From NCBI RefSeq assembly GCF_003945595.2, contig NW_024103862.1:434001-498000 (forward strand): a DNA stretch of 64,000 nucleotides, given 5' to 3'. The notes below the pieces were generated by a model. It saw only the letters and a list, made by a program, of their open reading frames with translations. It did not search any database and was not told the DNA's origin. Positions 26,339 through 37,990 of this stretch are shown here, piece by piece. The position numbers and the translations under genes are program-made. This DNA is from Pipra filicauda (Eukaryota > Chordata > Aves > Passeriformes > Pipridae). The first letter of the stretch is position 1, and each line of letters begins with the position of its first letter.

Positions 26339-28440
26339 AAATCTAAATGCAATTGATGAATTCTTCTGAAGAATGGCCCAGCTGTAGGAAATAGAATTAT
26401 CTGATTTTCAGGAAGTTCCAGTCTTACAATCTCAAAGAAAAATAAATATTTGTCTGCAGATATATTCATTAATTTCTCAGTCTTTCCAAACCGGAATCCC
26501 ATTTGTTCATGAAATAAAATTAAAACAAGCTTAAACATGCAATTGCTGACTTTTTTATTATTTCTCTCATTTTAACTCCATGTATCTTGTAAGTAGGTCG
26601 TTAAGATAATGGCAGTAATCTTACTCATCTGAATATGCATTGTCCTCTTTGATGTGCCTAGCAATCAATGTGCTGCTCTGTCTGAAATTAAATAGTAACA
26701 CCAACACCCGCAGTAAGAAAAAGGAAGTGAGTGTATGAGAAATATTTCCTTAATAGCTATAACTATTTGTGAAGACTAAAATTACCCCACTAAGTTATAA
26801 AAAGGTCACAGCTCCCCTCATTTATTTAATGCCATGAATATAGTCCTTTATTCTGGAGTTTGCCTGCAGTCAAAGCTAATTATTACCACCATATTACATA
26901 ATTTTTCCTATATGGTGTGTAGATGAGTAAATGTGTTGTAAACAACCATCAAGCTCCAGCATAGCATGAGTGAGGAAATGAGGAAATGAGCAGCTACCTT
27001 TCAAATCTCATTTCCAGGAGCTGCTGTAAATTAAGATCAGGAGAAATAATACTTTTGAATCTTTGAACTCAGATATTAGACTTTTATTGTTTTTACTAAT
27101 TTCAAAAGTAAACCTGACTCATTATTCTTATTAGAGATGTATAATTACATGATTGAAGGTTAATGGCTTAACAGGCCTATTTCAGAGTCTCAGAACTTAT
27201 CCAAGGTCTCCCTAATGACAGGATTCAGAATCTCTGTCCATGGGCCCACCAGACAGCACTACCTAGGGAGAGCAGAGACTTTTGATAACTGATGGACAAG
27301 TATTCATTTGTTTTGATTCCAGAAGCCATTGTTTTTATAATTGCAGGATAATGTTTTAGAAAGACTTTTCTGGTTATAACATAGAAACTTTATGCTCCAA
27401 AAATCTGAGCACCATGGCCCTATTTAGCAATTCACATTAATAGTTGCTTACCTTCAAGCACTTAAACAGTCATTTCTTATTGACTTCTGTAGCATTTCTC
27501 ACATGCTTCAGGTTAAGCTCCAGTTTAAGTGCTTTTACAGATAAGAAAAAAATTGCTCAGTGTCTTGCATGACTGAAGAGTAAATTTTAGGCAAGGAAAG
27601 AGCCTGGTAATCTTCTTTTCTCTCTAGACTTCAAAATACCTTTTTTTAGGAAATCATTGTAGTTTCTTGTACAGTTTCAAAGTATGCAGTTTTATTTCCT
27701 TTTTTTTTTAATGGAAGTATTATAGCCCTATTTTTTTCATGTTATTTCATTAATATTTTATTAGAAATTACTTCATGTGCTCCTGAAACTTTTCTGTCAC
27801 ATGGTCCCTCTGCATGTCTCCATGGCTCAAGAAGATACTTGCAGTTGTTGCTTTAAGCTAGAATTCAAGTAAGGTAAGAGAGTTTCATTGCCATAAATTG
27901 CATCCGTCATCCTTGATAAATAGTACTGTGCAACTTCAAAAGTAATCTGATCATTATTTTACAAGTTAAAATTGGGTATTTTGCAAAATTTTACATTTGT
28001 GTCAGCCTTTTATTGGTTTTGTCCCAAGTGACAATACAATAATGCAAAATCTGGAGAGTTTTTATATAAATTGAAATAACTTTTTTTTCATGGCCTTGAT
28101 TTAGGAACAGAGTTTGCAATTAAGAGAATTAATGATTGTTCTATCAAGCTGTCAGCCTCATATAGGCCTCAGGCATCCTTAGGTAACCTCTAAATGGAGA
28201 GGGGTAATTCAGGACAGCTTTTCTTCAGAATTTGAGTACAGTGACTTTATTAGTTGCCACAGCTGTGGTTTGAAAAAATCTGAAAGAACATCTCAAGAGT
28301 TCTCCCTGGTAGGTAAACTGGCCCTTGAGACATATGACTAGAGAATTGTTCTTCAGTGGTGGTGTGAGCCCCATGAGTATCCAAAGTGACCAAAGGTGTA
28401 GAGGATCTCCAAAGTGGTATCCTGTGCAGAAAACACGGGA
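26339..28440. other. AT-rich single-copy DNA, nothing recognised
   Basis: No gene or repeat family recognised. 26620-26940 has a non-repetitive, enhancer-like texture (aattaaatagtaacacc, gctaattattac) but this is only an impression. Confidence 0.45.
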
Positions 28441-28487
28441 TGGTCCAAACCGTTAGGTGGTCCAAACCATAGGTCATCCAAACTATT
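28441..28487. repeat. Three-copy 16-bp minisatellite
   Basis: Three adjacent units share 'ggtccaaacc.ta': 28441-28455 (tggtccaaaccgtta), 28456-28471 (ggtggtccaaaccata) and 28472-28487 (ggtcatccaaactatt). The third copy is the most diverged. Confidence 0.85.
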
Positions 28488-28550
28488 GAACAACCTATGC
28501 TCTTCTTCCATAATTGTCCTAGTCTGTGAAATACACCACTTAAACTCATG

Positions 28551-28697
28551 TTGCCCCATCTCTGGACACATTGAAGGTCAGTTTGGACAGGGCTCTGAGC
28601 AACCTGATCTGGTTGAAGATGTCCCTGCTCATTTCAGGGGGGTTGGACTGCATGGCTTTTAAAAGTTCCTTCCAACCCAAACTATTCTGTCATGCTG
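28551..28697 (+). mobile_element. CR1 LINE 3' tail, plus strand
   Basis: Begins 'ttgccccatctctgga' and follows the CR1 3' UTR ('ggctctgagcaacctg', 'gatgtccctgctcat', 'ggggttggactgcatg', 'ttccttccaaccca'), ending 'aactattctgtcatgctga'. Only about 150 bp is present. The terminal octamer repeat is decayed. Confidence 0.9.
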
Positions 28698-29376
28698 ATA
28701 TAGACTGGTTGCACACTGAGAGACAGATTGGTCAATGCATTTGTCCCCTTTATTCTGCCTGTTGCCTCTGTTGGCTCAGAGTGGTTGGGAAATGCCCTCT
28801 GGCTGTCCTGCCTTCCTTTATAGTAGGTCTGTGAATGCCCAAAACCATCCTACAAAATTTTTAGGAAACATATTTGTGATGGTTGCTTGTTTATTTCCTC
28901 TTATCCTTTATACCCTCAGCAAAATTAGAAATTTGGGGGAGAAAAATTTAAACATATATGGAAAATATTTTTGCATGGAAGAATGTATACCTTTAATATA
29001 AATATTATGCTTCATTGCTTTGAAATGGTTTCTAAAAGTAATGGATATTTCAATCAAAGTTATTTTGATTCAGAACCACAAAATCAGATTATTACAAGTC
29101 CTTTATACAATTCTATTTACTGCTGCTCTTTATTAGTGTGCTGCTGTAAGTGCATTTCTGTGAATGTGTAAGGAACCCCATTAGTTTTCTAAGCCTTTCC
29201 TCTAAAACAATACTTTCTTCTGTATGTATGTTTTAATATTAGTCCTGTGCTTGCACACTGATAACAACTCTTTCAACAGATTACATGGCAATAATATCCA
29301 CAGTTTTCACTTCTTTTTTAGTTAGTTTTAGTAGTAGATCAGAAATATTTCAGTCAAGATCCATGGAAATGAAATG
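28698..29376. other. Single-copy DNA, nothing recognised
   Basis: No gene or repeat recognised. 28700-28840 is somewhat GC-richer than its surroundings. Confidence 0.45.
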
Positions 29377-29382
29377 ATGTAT
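29377..29382. other. Left target-site duplication of LTR
   Basis: The hexamer atgtat directly precedes the TG of the LTR and is repeated exactly after its terminal CA (29885-29890). Six-base duplications are typical of alpha/beta-type (class II, ERVK-like) integrases. Confidence 0.75.
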
Positions 29383-29769
29383 TGAGTAGGACGGAAAATC
29401 AGAATGGGAGAGATTTCAAGCATGGAGAGACATTTACGGAGCTTGAATGGACTGATATCTTATTGGGCTGACCGTTAGTCCCCAGTTCATCATTGGTTTT
29501 ATGTTAAGTTTAATGTACCCCAATGTTATTCCCCTCAGTCCCTCAGATTTTCCCGCCAAAAGTTGTTTACTCCCCTGTTCCCTGCTTTCCTGCTCCTCTG
29601 TCACTGATTGGCTGAGAGTTGTCGCAGTGCAGAGTGAGCCCCCATTGGTCCTTTCCCCTGGATACCCATAAATTACACCCACCTTTCCCCTGTCTCCCAA
29701 TCCTGTCTCACCCTTGGTTGTCAATCCCATGCTCCACCCCAGTTATGAATCCTCCTCTCACCCTTACCC

Positions 29770-29777
29770 TATATAAA
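29770..29777 (+). promoter_or_regulatory. TATA box of the solo LTR
   Basis: Sequence tatataaa inside the LTR, preceded by four ATTGG (inverted CCAAT) boxes within about 310 bp. It is in the expected place for an LTR promoter driving plus-strand transcription out into 29891 onwards. Activity is unknown. Confidence 0.75.
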
Positions 29778-29792
29778 TCCCTGTTCGCCTTT

Positions 29793-29798
29793 AATAAA
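29793..29798 (+). other. Poly(A) signal of the solo LTR
   Basis: Canonical aataaa 15 bases downstream of the TATA box. This tight spacing implies a signal at or before the R region and is found in some compact retroviral LTRs. Confidence 0.7.
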
Positions 29799-29884
29799 CT
29801 GGCATTGCACCCAGACTTTCAGCTGCGTCTGAACCCTCTTGTGTGGTGCCGCGTCCCTTTCCCTTTTTCCCTCGGGCCGTGGCA

Positions 29885-29890
29885 ATGTAT
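29885..29890. other. Right target-site duplication of LTR
   Basis: Exact copy of the atgtat hexamer at 29377-29382. Confidence 0.75.
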
Positions 29891-31269
29891 TACATATTTT
29901 CCATTCTAAAGTTTAATTTCCATAATCAATTAACACATATATATTAATTTACTTCAAATTTGTGTGTTTTTCATTACGCTCTTCCTCCTAATTTCATGGA
30001 ATTTTATACCTCATATCGGCATATGTACTGTTAAAGCTATTTTAACTGTAATCAATGCATTTTTGCAAGTATAAATTATTGTAAATATTATTTTATTTTT
30101 ACAGTTTTATGTGTCTTTGGGTTTGTTGTTATATAAAATATTTAAGAAGTTTTGAACAAGTGCCATTCCCAACATAATATTATATTACTGTGGAGGCAAG
30201 ACTGAGTATTTTGAGGGTTTTTTTGCAGATTGATTGATTGAGAACAAAAAAGTCAATTTGAGATATATAAGAATAAAAAATATCTGCATATTCAGGAGAA
30301 AATATAAAGATATGCTATCTTTATGTCTAAATCTGGCATTATACATTTAAGAAATTTAAGAATATAATTATTCTTAAAAGAAAATCAAATTTTTGTGAGA
30401 TAATGAGCAAGTAAGGTGCAAGAGAGGACTTTCAGTAACTCCTGTTGAAGCCACTTGTGGAGATTTTATTCCATTCAGTCTGATGGTGGAGTGTCTGTTC
30501 CATATTTTCCCTTTCCATTTCATCCTGTCTTTGCCCCAGCCAACACTACAGATGTGGAAATAATGTTCTAAACAGTATTCATTACATGGGGCAAACTCTT
30601 TGCTCTGCTTTTTGGTAGTGCTGTGAGAGCAAATGGCTAGAGAAATATATTTCATGAAGATAAAAAGGGTTTCTTTCTAAGATCACTTAAATTAAGGTGT
30701 CCTGATGCTTGTGACGTTATTAGTGCCCAACATCACTAGAATGGAGTAAAACCAACTTTGACAGAGTACATCTGAAAATCATAGCAATACTGACAGTATT
30801 AACTTAAGTATGGAAAGCGTAATGTCCTTTTGCATTTTGTTTGTCCATATAAGTACATTTTGTACTTTCTTGACTCACTGTATTTAAAATTGTTATCAAG
30901 TTAATAGAAAATTTCCAGTTACCAAGAGGTTTATAGCTTGACTGCTTTGATGAGAACAGGTCGGAATTGGCAAACCGGTAACTATCCAAGGTCCCAAGTG
31001 TGCTAGAAGTTGCACACTCTACCAAGTCTTTAAAACGTTATAGTGGTACTTCTATGTGCTGTGTCCTTGTATGTGTTCCTAATACCTATGTGTCTGAAGT
31101 TCAAATTGAAAAATATCTACAGAAGTATAAAGTTATTGCACCTTGCCCACATTGCTGTAAACTTGACGAAGGCTGGTGTTCCTTCGCTATTTCTGTTTTT
31201 AAAAGCCTTTATGTGTAAATACATAGTGCATTAATAAAATAATATTTAGGATGTGAGCCTTAAAAACTA
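29891..31269. other. AT-rich single-copy DNA, nothing recognised
   Basis: No gene or repeat family recognised. It lies directly downstream of the LTR promoter, so any LTR-driven transcript would run through here. A 72-codon open frame at 31000-31218 has no family signature. Confidence 0.5.
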
Positions 31270-31771
31270 TTTCATTGCATCTTGCAGAAACAAAAAATAA
31301 AAACAACCAATATCTACAATGCAGCCATGAAGGTGGAATCAATGCTTCACTGTTATTTGCCATAATTGGCTTTGAGCATCACAATGCATGTGTAATTGGG
31401 TCTGTACTTGTATTCTTCAAGGATTCTGTGCTATTTCTACTTGAACCCATTTTTGATATGGTTCAGCTCAGCGGTGCCAGCTACCTCTTGTTATGCAGTT
31501 GAAAAACTGTGACCATTAAAAATAGGATACGGTGTGATTTTGTTTTGCAGCACTGCATGGAAAATCAGTTGCTGTTCATAACAGCTCTGTGGTTGGTTGA
31601 TTTAAAGCAGGAGGGCGACTTCGAATTGACAAGCAGACAGTTCATGAAAAAGGATATTGTATCTTTAAGGCTTTCTGACTGATTGTGTTTAACTGCTACT
31701 CAGCAGGCAGTAATTAGGCGGTAGCTTTGCTGAGAAACTTAAAGCAGAGGCTGTGTTGCTCTGTGCTCTAG

Positions 31772-31775
<4 letters not shown>
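31270..31775. promoter_or_regulatory. Candidate conserved non-coding block A
   Basis: Inference from texture. The block is non-repetitive and has no coding signature. It is rich in homeodomain-like cores (cataattggc, tgtaattggg, gcagtaattagg), SOX-like acaatg, and ggttggttgatttaaagc-type words. It ends at a long poly(A) run. Confidence 0.3.
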
Positions 31776-31806
<31 letters not shown>

Positions 31807-31826
31807 AAAAAAGAAAAGAAAAAACC
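31776..31826. repeat. Poly(A) tract, 29 uninterrupted A plus A/G tail
   Basis: A run of 29 A at 31776-31804, then g-interrupted A runs to about 31826. It is the longest homopolymer in the window. There is no aataaa in the expected place upstream and no target duplication was found, so a processed-pseudogene tail is not supported. Confidence 0.95.
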
Positions 31827-31899
31827 CTGGATTTGGACAAATGGGATTTTTACTGTTTTTTAGCCAGTATAGGAGCAAACAGAAAGCAGACCCCTTGAG

Positions 31900-32420
31900 G
31901 CTCCTAAAGTTATCTTCCCATGCAGATAGTCTCTAGGGAGCTGTGGCGCTTGAGAAAGGAGGCAATGAGAACCATTATAGAAGCACATGACACTATTGCT
32001 GAAGGTCAGAGTGGTATTGGAATAAAAGAGAAGCTGCTGATACAAAATGACATGACTGCTGCATCTTCTGGGCCAGTTCACAATTTTGATTGGAATGTAG
32101 CTCAAATGCATCATGAATGTGATTAATAATAAAAGTACACTATAATGACGATGGCTGAACTGGTGCTTCCCCAGACTGCTGCAGAGCAGGAGCGAATGGG
32201 AATTTCAGAGAAATGGCAGGAAACAAAATATGTAGCAAATGCTACCGCCTGAGGACAGCTTGATTTGAAAATGCTATTGTAGTTTTGTGGAGTGGACACT
32301 GCAGTGCACTGTTGCAAACACTGAATACAGGAATGAGTTGCCAACTTTCTCCTCCTGAGTGTTACAGTAATGTAGTGAATTGTGGAACAGAGAAACACAA
32401 AGTTATGATTTTGTCATAAG
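31900..32420. promoter_or_regulatory. Candidate conserved block B, with exon-like open frame
   Basis: Repeat-free sequence with mixed composition, continuing block A across the poly(A) tract. It contains a 68-codon plus-strand open frame (31920-32126) with balanced amino-acid use (for example RELWRLRKEAMRTIIEAHD) and a reasonable 3' splice site directly inside its start (ttatcttcccatgcag ending at 31925). I recognise no protein family and see no strong donor, so I do not call it an exon. A conserved enhancer is equally possible. Confidence 0.25.
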
Positions 32421-35310
32421 CAGCATAGGAGTTTCATAGAAGCACTCCTTTCTGCTGTCACACCTGTATTTTCTATTGCTGTTATTTTGATGTTGTGCTT
32501 GTCTTAAGAGCAATTAGACTTTGAAAAGACTCAAGATTCTATTACCATTTATATATACTGCAGCCTCTAACTATGTTTAAAAAAAAAAAAGGTAGTTCAT
32601 TTGTTTATGTGCTGGCATTATGCTACTGGAAAATGAAGTCATCCATTAATAGCATAAATGTATCCTATGTTTTGATTTGGCATCAGGTAGTAGATATTGT
32701 CCAAGGGTCACAATTTAAATATGATGAGCTCTATTTTTTACTGCATAGACTAAGCTTCTTTGTGAGGTCCAGCAAAAGTCTTTTGACTCCTCTCCATAGT
32801 TCTGACATTGGTTCTGATAACTTTGAGTCATTAAAGTGAATCTTCTTCAGCAAACACTGTGGTTTGACAAATCTTTTTTTATTTTATCTTCTTCATTCAC
32901 ATGTTAACAAGAAAGTAAATTAGCATGTAAGTTGGCAAGAACACTACACTGAGAAACATGCATTTTCACAAGACCATTGTCCTGAGGCTTGTAGTTCTGT
33001 AGAAAGGTTTGATCTGAGTAAATTATGAAAGCTTATCAGAATTCTCTGACTGAATGTTTATAAGAGCCAGAACTGCTTTCCAATTACAGCTGGGCTTACA
33101 GCAGAAAGATGGATTCAATGTCACTGCCTAAAATTCACCCATCTTTATTTCCTGTTTTCAAGGTTGATACATTTTGTGTACTTCAAAAACGCTCTTTGAA
33201 ACTGGGTACCCAGAAGATCAAGAATTAAATAGCCAAAGTATTTTTCTAAGTGACAATGATCCTAATTCATTGTCAGTTGATGCGAGGTGTTTTTTACTCT
33301 AGTATTAAGTTCTTCAAAACTGTAGCAGTATAGGACACTATTTACAGGGGCTTTACATAGGGAGGAAAATTATTGCATTAAGTCAAATAAAATGAATAAT
33401 TCATTACATCACATTTTGTAATCCTCACGTTAAGCATAAAACCAGTGGTTGATATTTCAGCAAAATGTTTTTGTATAATTTCAGATAGCATATAATATAA
33501 AACAATAACTGCATACCTAATGTGAAAAGCTTGCAGGCTAGGAGGGTCTTGCTTGGTGTTTCTATCTTCCTCTATGGTGTTTCAATATCCACATTTTGAG
33601 GTGATGCCTACAAGTGCCCATCTTCCCTTGGAATCTACTGGGGCCAATGGAGTGTCTGTCTTTTAACCTGATTGTAACATATTGCCCCAGCTCTTTACCA
33701 CAAATTTGAAAATCAATTTTCATATCTTGCAAAAACTATGGACGTCTCATCTGTTTCTATGGTTATTCTACTGAGAATAAACAACTCAAAGTAAGAAGTC
33801 TTTCTGGTTTTTTCTGTTACAACTGTCCTCTCTCTCACACATACTTGCACACATGTGTCTGGACACAGATGCATACAGTCTACACATATATTCTCATGTA
33901 TGCATGTACATATATGTCTACTTGTGCAATATTTATATAGGTAAAAGTACAGCAGCTGTAAGTTGTACAAATGATAATGTGAAATATATCCTTTTTCCAG
34001 AGTCATCATAGAATCATAAACATGCCTTTTCTGACCTAGATGTTTTTTACCTTTGACTTGAAATTTTTGGGGGGGTTGTGTGCAACCCAGCGTTATTTGT
34101 TGTTTACATTTGTCATCTGGTAAAGCCTCTCTCGTTTTGGATGGGAACCCACACTGATGGAAAGATGTTTTGCACCCTCAGTTTCATAGCCTCCAAAACA
34201 GATCTACTTTAATGATGTCCTTACATGGACTGATTATTATGCTATATTCCAGGCTGAAATAATTGTGTACCTGGCCATCTGCTTCTTCCTTTTCCAGCAT
34301 CTTCTTGTGGACAGCTGCGGGGCACTTGGTGGGGGCTGGGGCAGACTCCTACTGAGGTGTCCATGCATTCATCTTGTGGGAAAGGACAGACTTTGTCAGT
34401 GAATTTCAAAGCTGTTTAACTAAGCATTTCCCCTTTCTAAGAATAATAACCTTTAATAGCCTACATTTCCAACAGGAGCAAACACATCATCCCTGTAAGG
34501 TAAAAAAATGTCTGCTAGTCATAATGCAAATCCTACAAGAGCCTTCTAACCAGTTTTTAACTTTAAAATAGCAAACTGCTGATTAATTGTAATGGTCAGT
34601 CAACTCCAAACTAGATTAAGAAACTTGAATACTCTGAGAATAATATATGGGTACCAATTTCAAAGGAGGGTACAAATATAGCCATTTTGGATTAATGTAT
34701 ATTTCTCAAAATGTAGCAGGATGAATTTAATTAATTTTATGGTATTCATGGCATTTAAAAATTATTTTAGTGAATTACTATAGAAAGCGTATCTTATTCT
34801 TTTAATTAATCTTTTATAAAGAAAATGTTTTCATCCAAGATACTAAAGAAGAACATTATAAACATGCTCAGGCAAGAGGTAATAGATTTACAGTTTAATT
34901 GTAATGTTCTGTTAAGCATTTTAATGGAAAACCTGATGACCCAATTATACAGCAAAAGTGGAAATTCAGAACACAGTATAAAAATATAAAAATGCTGAGA
35001 TGCATAATACATAGGAGTTTGATATCTATTCTGCTTCTTGTCAAGGAGGTATAAAATTATCAAGAATTAACAGACAGGAGAAATCAGATCCTGGAAAGAG
35101 CTAGGCATTCTGGAGAGGAAGATAAATTGTATTTTAATTTAGAATAGTAGCCTCTCTTTCTGTGCAATGCAAAATCAGTATTTTCTTTAATTTTCCTGCG
35201 CTGACATCCCATTTGTTCTGTACTACCCCTATTCATAGTGGCATCAGCAAGATCTTCCCAGGATTAATCCTTCCCACTATTGAAAGTCAGCTACAGAGTT
35301 AGCTAGTTTA
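32421..35310. other. AT-rich single-copy DNA, nothing recognised
   Basis: No gene or repeat family recognised. 33838-33925 is a degenerate CA/TG- and TA-rich stretch. A catagaatcata word near 34007 recalls a CR1 tail, but nothing following it matches. Confidence 0.5.
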
Positions 35311-35367
35311 AGACTAGATTTTCCAAGACATCTGTAGCTCAGTCAGGAGCTACATATGTCTTAGTCT
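35311..35367. other. Pre-miRNA-like hairpin
   Basis: Arms aagacatctgtagctc (35325-35340) and gagctacatatgtctt (35347-35362) pair over 16 positions with one mismatch (c/t), around the 6-base loop agtcag. After an 8-base bulge on the left side, agacta (35311-35316) can pair with tagtct further out on the right. The size and shape fit a small-RNA precursor, but a decayed MITE or chance palindrome is also possible. Confidence 0.4.
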
Positions 35368-35370
35368 TCC

Positions 35371-36879
35371 CTTTCCATCTAAGTCATGTGTCCCAAACTG
35401 AGGTCCTAACAGGTTGTTGGTGAGACTGTGAAGAATAAGAGAATGGCTTACAGGACCACAGCATTTTAATAGTCTTCTCAAGTCCAAAAAGTAAAGTTAA
35501 TAATGTATTAGTCTCCATTAGAACCTACAATGACCCCAAAAGTCTACTCTACTTTGACAAAATGTTTGAGCATTACTGCAGTGTTCAATTATTTTGTCTT
35601 CTAAAAGAGGTATACAGCAGCAGATACAAGCAAAATCTTCTATCTCCAATATGTCACAGAAAGCACAGAAAAATGATGTTTCATTCAATAAGTGGTATTT
35701 TGGGTCCCTAATGGTGAAGGAAGAAGTAATGAGAATGTGACTGTGCAGATGCCATTATTCAGAAAAAATGAAGTTGTTATGCAAAGCACTTAAGAAAAGG
35801 TCCTAAGGAAAATATGCAGACACATGAGACCATAAAATTATCAACTTTACTTAATGCCTTGAGAGAAAAGAATTTGAGGGTATCTGACCTGGTCCCAGTC
35901 TTCATCAAAAGGGAGACTGAGGAACAGGTCTTTTTCAGCCTGCTGGTATTCACTTTTTAGCAATCCAAGCCTTGCTTTGTTCCCTGCCTCTACACAGAGA
36001 AATGTTATCTACTAAGTAAAAGCCAGTGCCAAGCATACCACAACTATAGTTAGTCTCTGGAGTGCAATTTGGTTGTTTAATTTTACTTAAATTTTGCACA
36101 AAAATCTGTATCATATTTGCTATGTTATCAGCACAAATCCCATTAATTTATATTTAGCCTCATATGATATTTATATCTTGCAGCTTTTCATGGGGCTGTG
36201 ATAGACCACAGACATGCCAGTATCGATTTAATCTCCATTATGATCTACATCATGAAGTATAGATGCTCAGAAACTCATTAACATATCAATTCAGATTGTG
36301 GTGGGATTCTTGAGGAACCAATGCAGTGGTAGCAACTGACTGTTGCACTTTCCTTGGGAGAAGCTGACGTTCTTAACTTGTGACCTACAAATGTATAATT
36401 ATTCTTAAAAGCCAAGCAGCTTCTTATGTGGTTCAGAAATTCCTTGGTGTCTTTTACATATCTTTTTGTCTGCAAATTATGGAAAAAACGGTATCTGGAG
36501 TAATTGGTTGTTCCAGATTTGGTTCTGATCATTCAAAAAGGACTAGATACAAATGTGGAGACAATGTAATGAAAAAGTTCAAGATCTTTAAAGAAAGAAG
36601 AGACATGACCCTTTAATATAAATGTAATGCATTTTAAATAGGGAGCTGTTAATAGTGTTAGAGAAAGACAAGGCTTACAAAAAACAAAGTAAATAAATTT
36701 TGTAAGGAAATAACTTTCTATAAAGAAATTAATTACTCCAATACAGAGGAAGAGTGGCAACTACATTGAGAGACCAGTCTGGTAAAATCATCAGCTAGTA
36801 GTAACCTGAAAATCTAAAATAAAGAATCCAGAAAGTAGTAAGTAGTTCAAGTGACTACAGATGAATATGAAAAAATAGT
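35371..36879. other. AT-rich single-copy DNA, nothing recognised
   Basis: No gene or repeat family recognised. Confidence 0.5.
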
Positions 36880-37990
36880 AGAAGCTATTGGAACAAATTC
36901 AGAAGTGCTGAGGGACAAACCAAGAAACTTTTAACAAGATAAGTGAAAGGTAAAAAGAAAGCAGTTATAGTAAGAGCAAGACGAGGAAAATTAAGACCAC
37001 TACTCGACAGAAATTGAAAAATTGAAACTAGTACACTTAATTCATTTCTGTTTATATCTGCACCGTAAATATTATGAGGAGTCAGGAAGTTAGTACTACT
37101 AACAACAAGCAAAGCTGTGAGATCTCAGGATAAGACAACAGTTTAGAAAGTATGAAGATAACACAGATATTCTCAAATGCCTGGGTCTAATGAAATTTCT
37201 ATTATAGATGTAGCTAAAGCAACTCTGGAATATTTTCAGAGGGGATATTACAGAAGAATAGAGAAGGGCAAATGTAAAGACTGTGATAACAAGGTCAAAA
37301 GAGAGCCAACGAAATGTACAATAACCAGGTTCACTTCTCTGTGAGACATGGTCTCAGATAATGAAACAAATTACTTATAGGCACCTCAAAGAACATAAAA
37401 AGGTATGCAGTCAGAATGGTTCAAAGACAAATCATGTCACACCAGTTCACCTGTGATACAGTCCTGGACAGTGTACAGGATATGAGAAACAGTAAACACT
37501 ACTGCTTTTGATTTAATAAATGCTGTGTCACATGAGCATCTCATAAACTCTTTGGCTCCAGACACATGCAAAACTGATGAAAAAACTATACTGAGTACTT
37601 AGCAGTTTGGTACTACTCCACATTTTCATTATAAATCTGGAAGATGCATTAGGTAGACTTTTGCTTATTATATTTACAGGGAACACTACCGTGGGAGGGG
37701 CTGCAATCATGCCAGAGAATGGGATTAGAAGTTGAACTGGAGAAATCATCTGGAAAAAAATGAACACAATTCAGTAACTAGAAATACACAAATCTTCTCT
37801 TAGGCATGATGAACTGAATATGAGATAGGAAACAATAGACCAGGTTTCAGATGTGTAGAAAAAAGCTGGGAGACATAATGGGTCGCAAACTGAGTATGAG
37901 TCACTGATGTCATGATAGAGTGAAAAAAGGGAACACTGGATGAGAATATATGTATAAACAATAGTGAATAATCCTCTTAATCTATTCAGT
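36880..37990 (+). mobile_element. Ancient, decayed CR1 LINE (ORF2 region)
   Basis: Landmarks of reptile-type CR1 ORF2 occur in the right order: 'ggaaaattaagaccactact' (about 36986), 'gagaagggcaaatgta' (about 37261), 'caaatcatgtcacaccag' (about 37429), 'tgctgtgtcacatgagcatc' (about 37521, the FxKAFDTVSH-type RT region), 'gggaggggctgcaa' (about 37693, just after the RT catalytic motif) and 'gggtcgcaaactgagtatga' (about 37880). The part between the SGVPQGS and FADD motifs is deleted. Many stops and indels are present. The 5' boundary is fuzzy (36780-36930). It is far more diverged than the other CR1 copies, so it probably predates modern birds. Confidence 0.8.

Larger units (their letters stand above)
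29383..29884 (+). mobile_element. Solo LTR of an endogenous retrovirus
   Basis: A 502-bp element that starts TG and ends CA, bounded by a perfect 6-bp direct repeat (atgtat). Inside, in LTR order, are a U3 with repeated ATTGG boxes (29462, 29492, 29607, 29644), a TATA box at 29770-29777, a poly(A) signal aataaa at 29793-29798, and a C/T-rich U5-like end. No retroviral coding sequence, primer-binding site or second LTR follows, so this is a solo LTR left by recombination. The 6-bp duplication points to a class II (ERVK-like) element. The terminal inverted repeat beyond TG/CA is weak, so the left end is less certain than the right. The sharp CG content near the right end and intact signals suggest modest age. 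Confidence 0.82.

Noticed and set aside
31560..31826. Processed pseudogene ending in the poly(A) run
   Set aside because: No aataaa 10-30 bases before the run, no open frame of a known gene and no flanking duplication.
34006..34020. catagaatcata word resembling a reversed CR1 tail
   Set aside because: The sequence that follows does not match the CR1 3' region.
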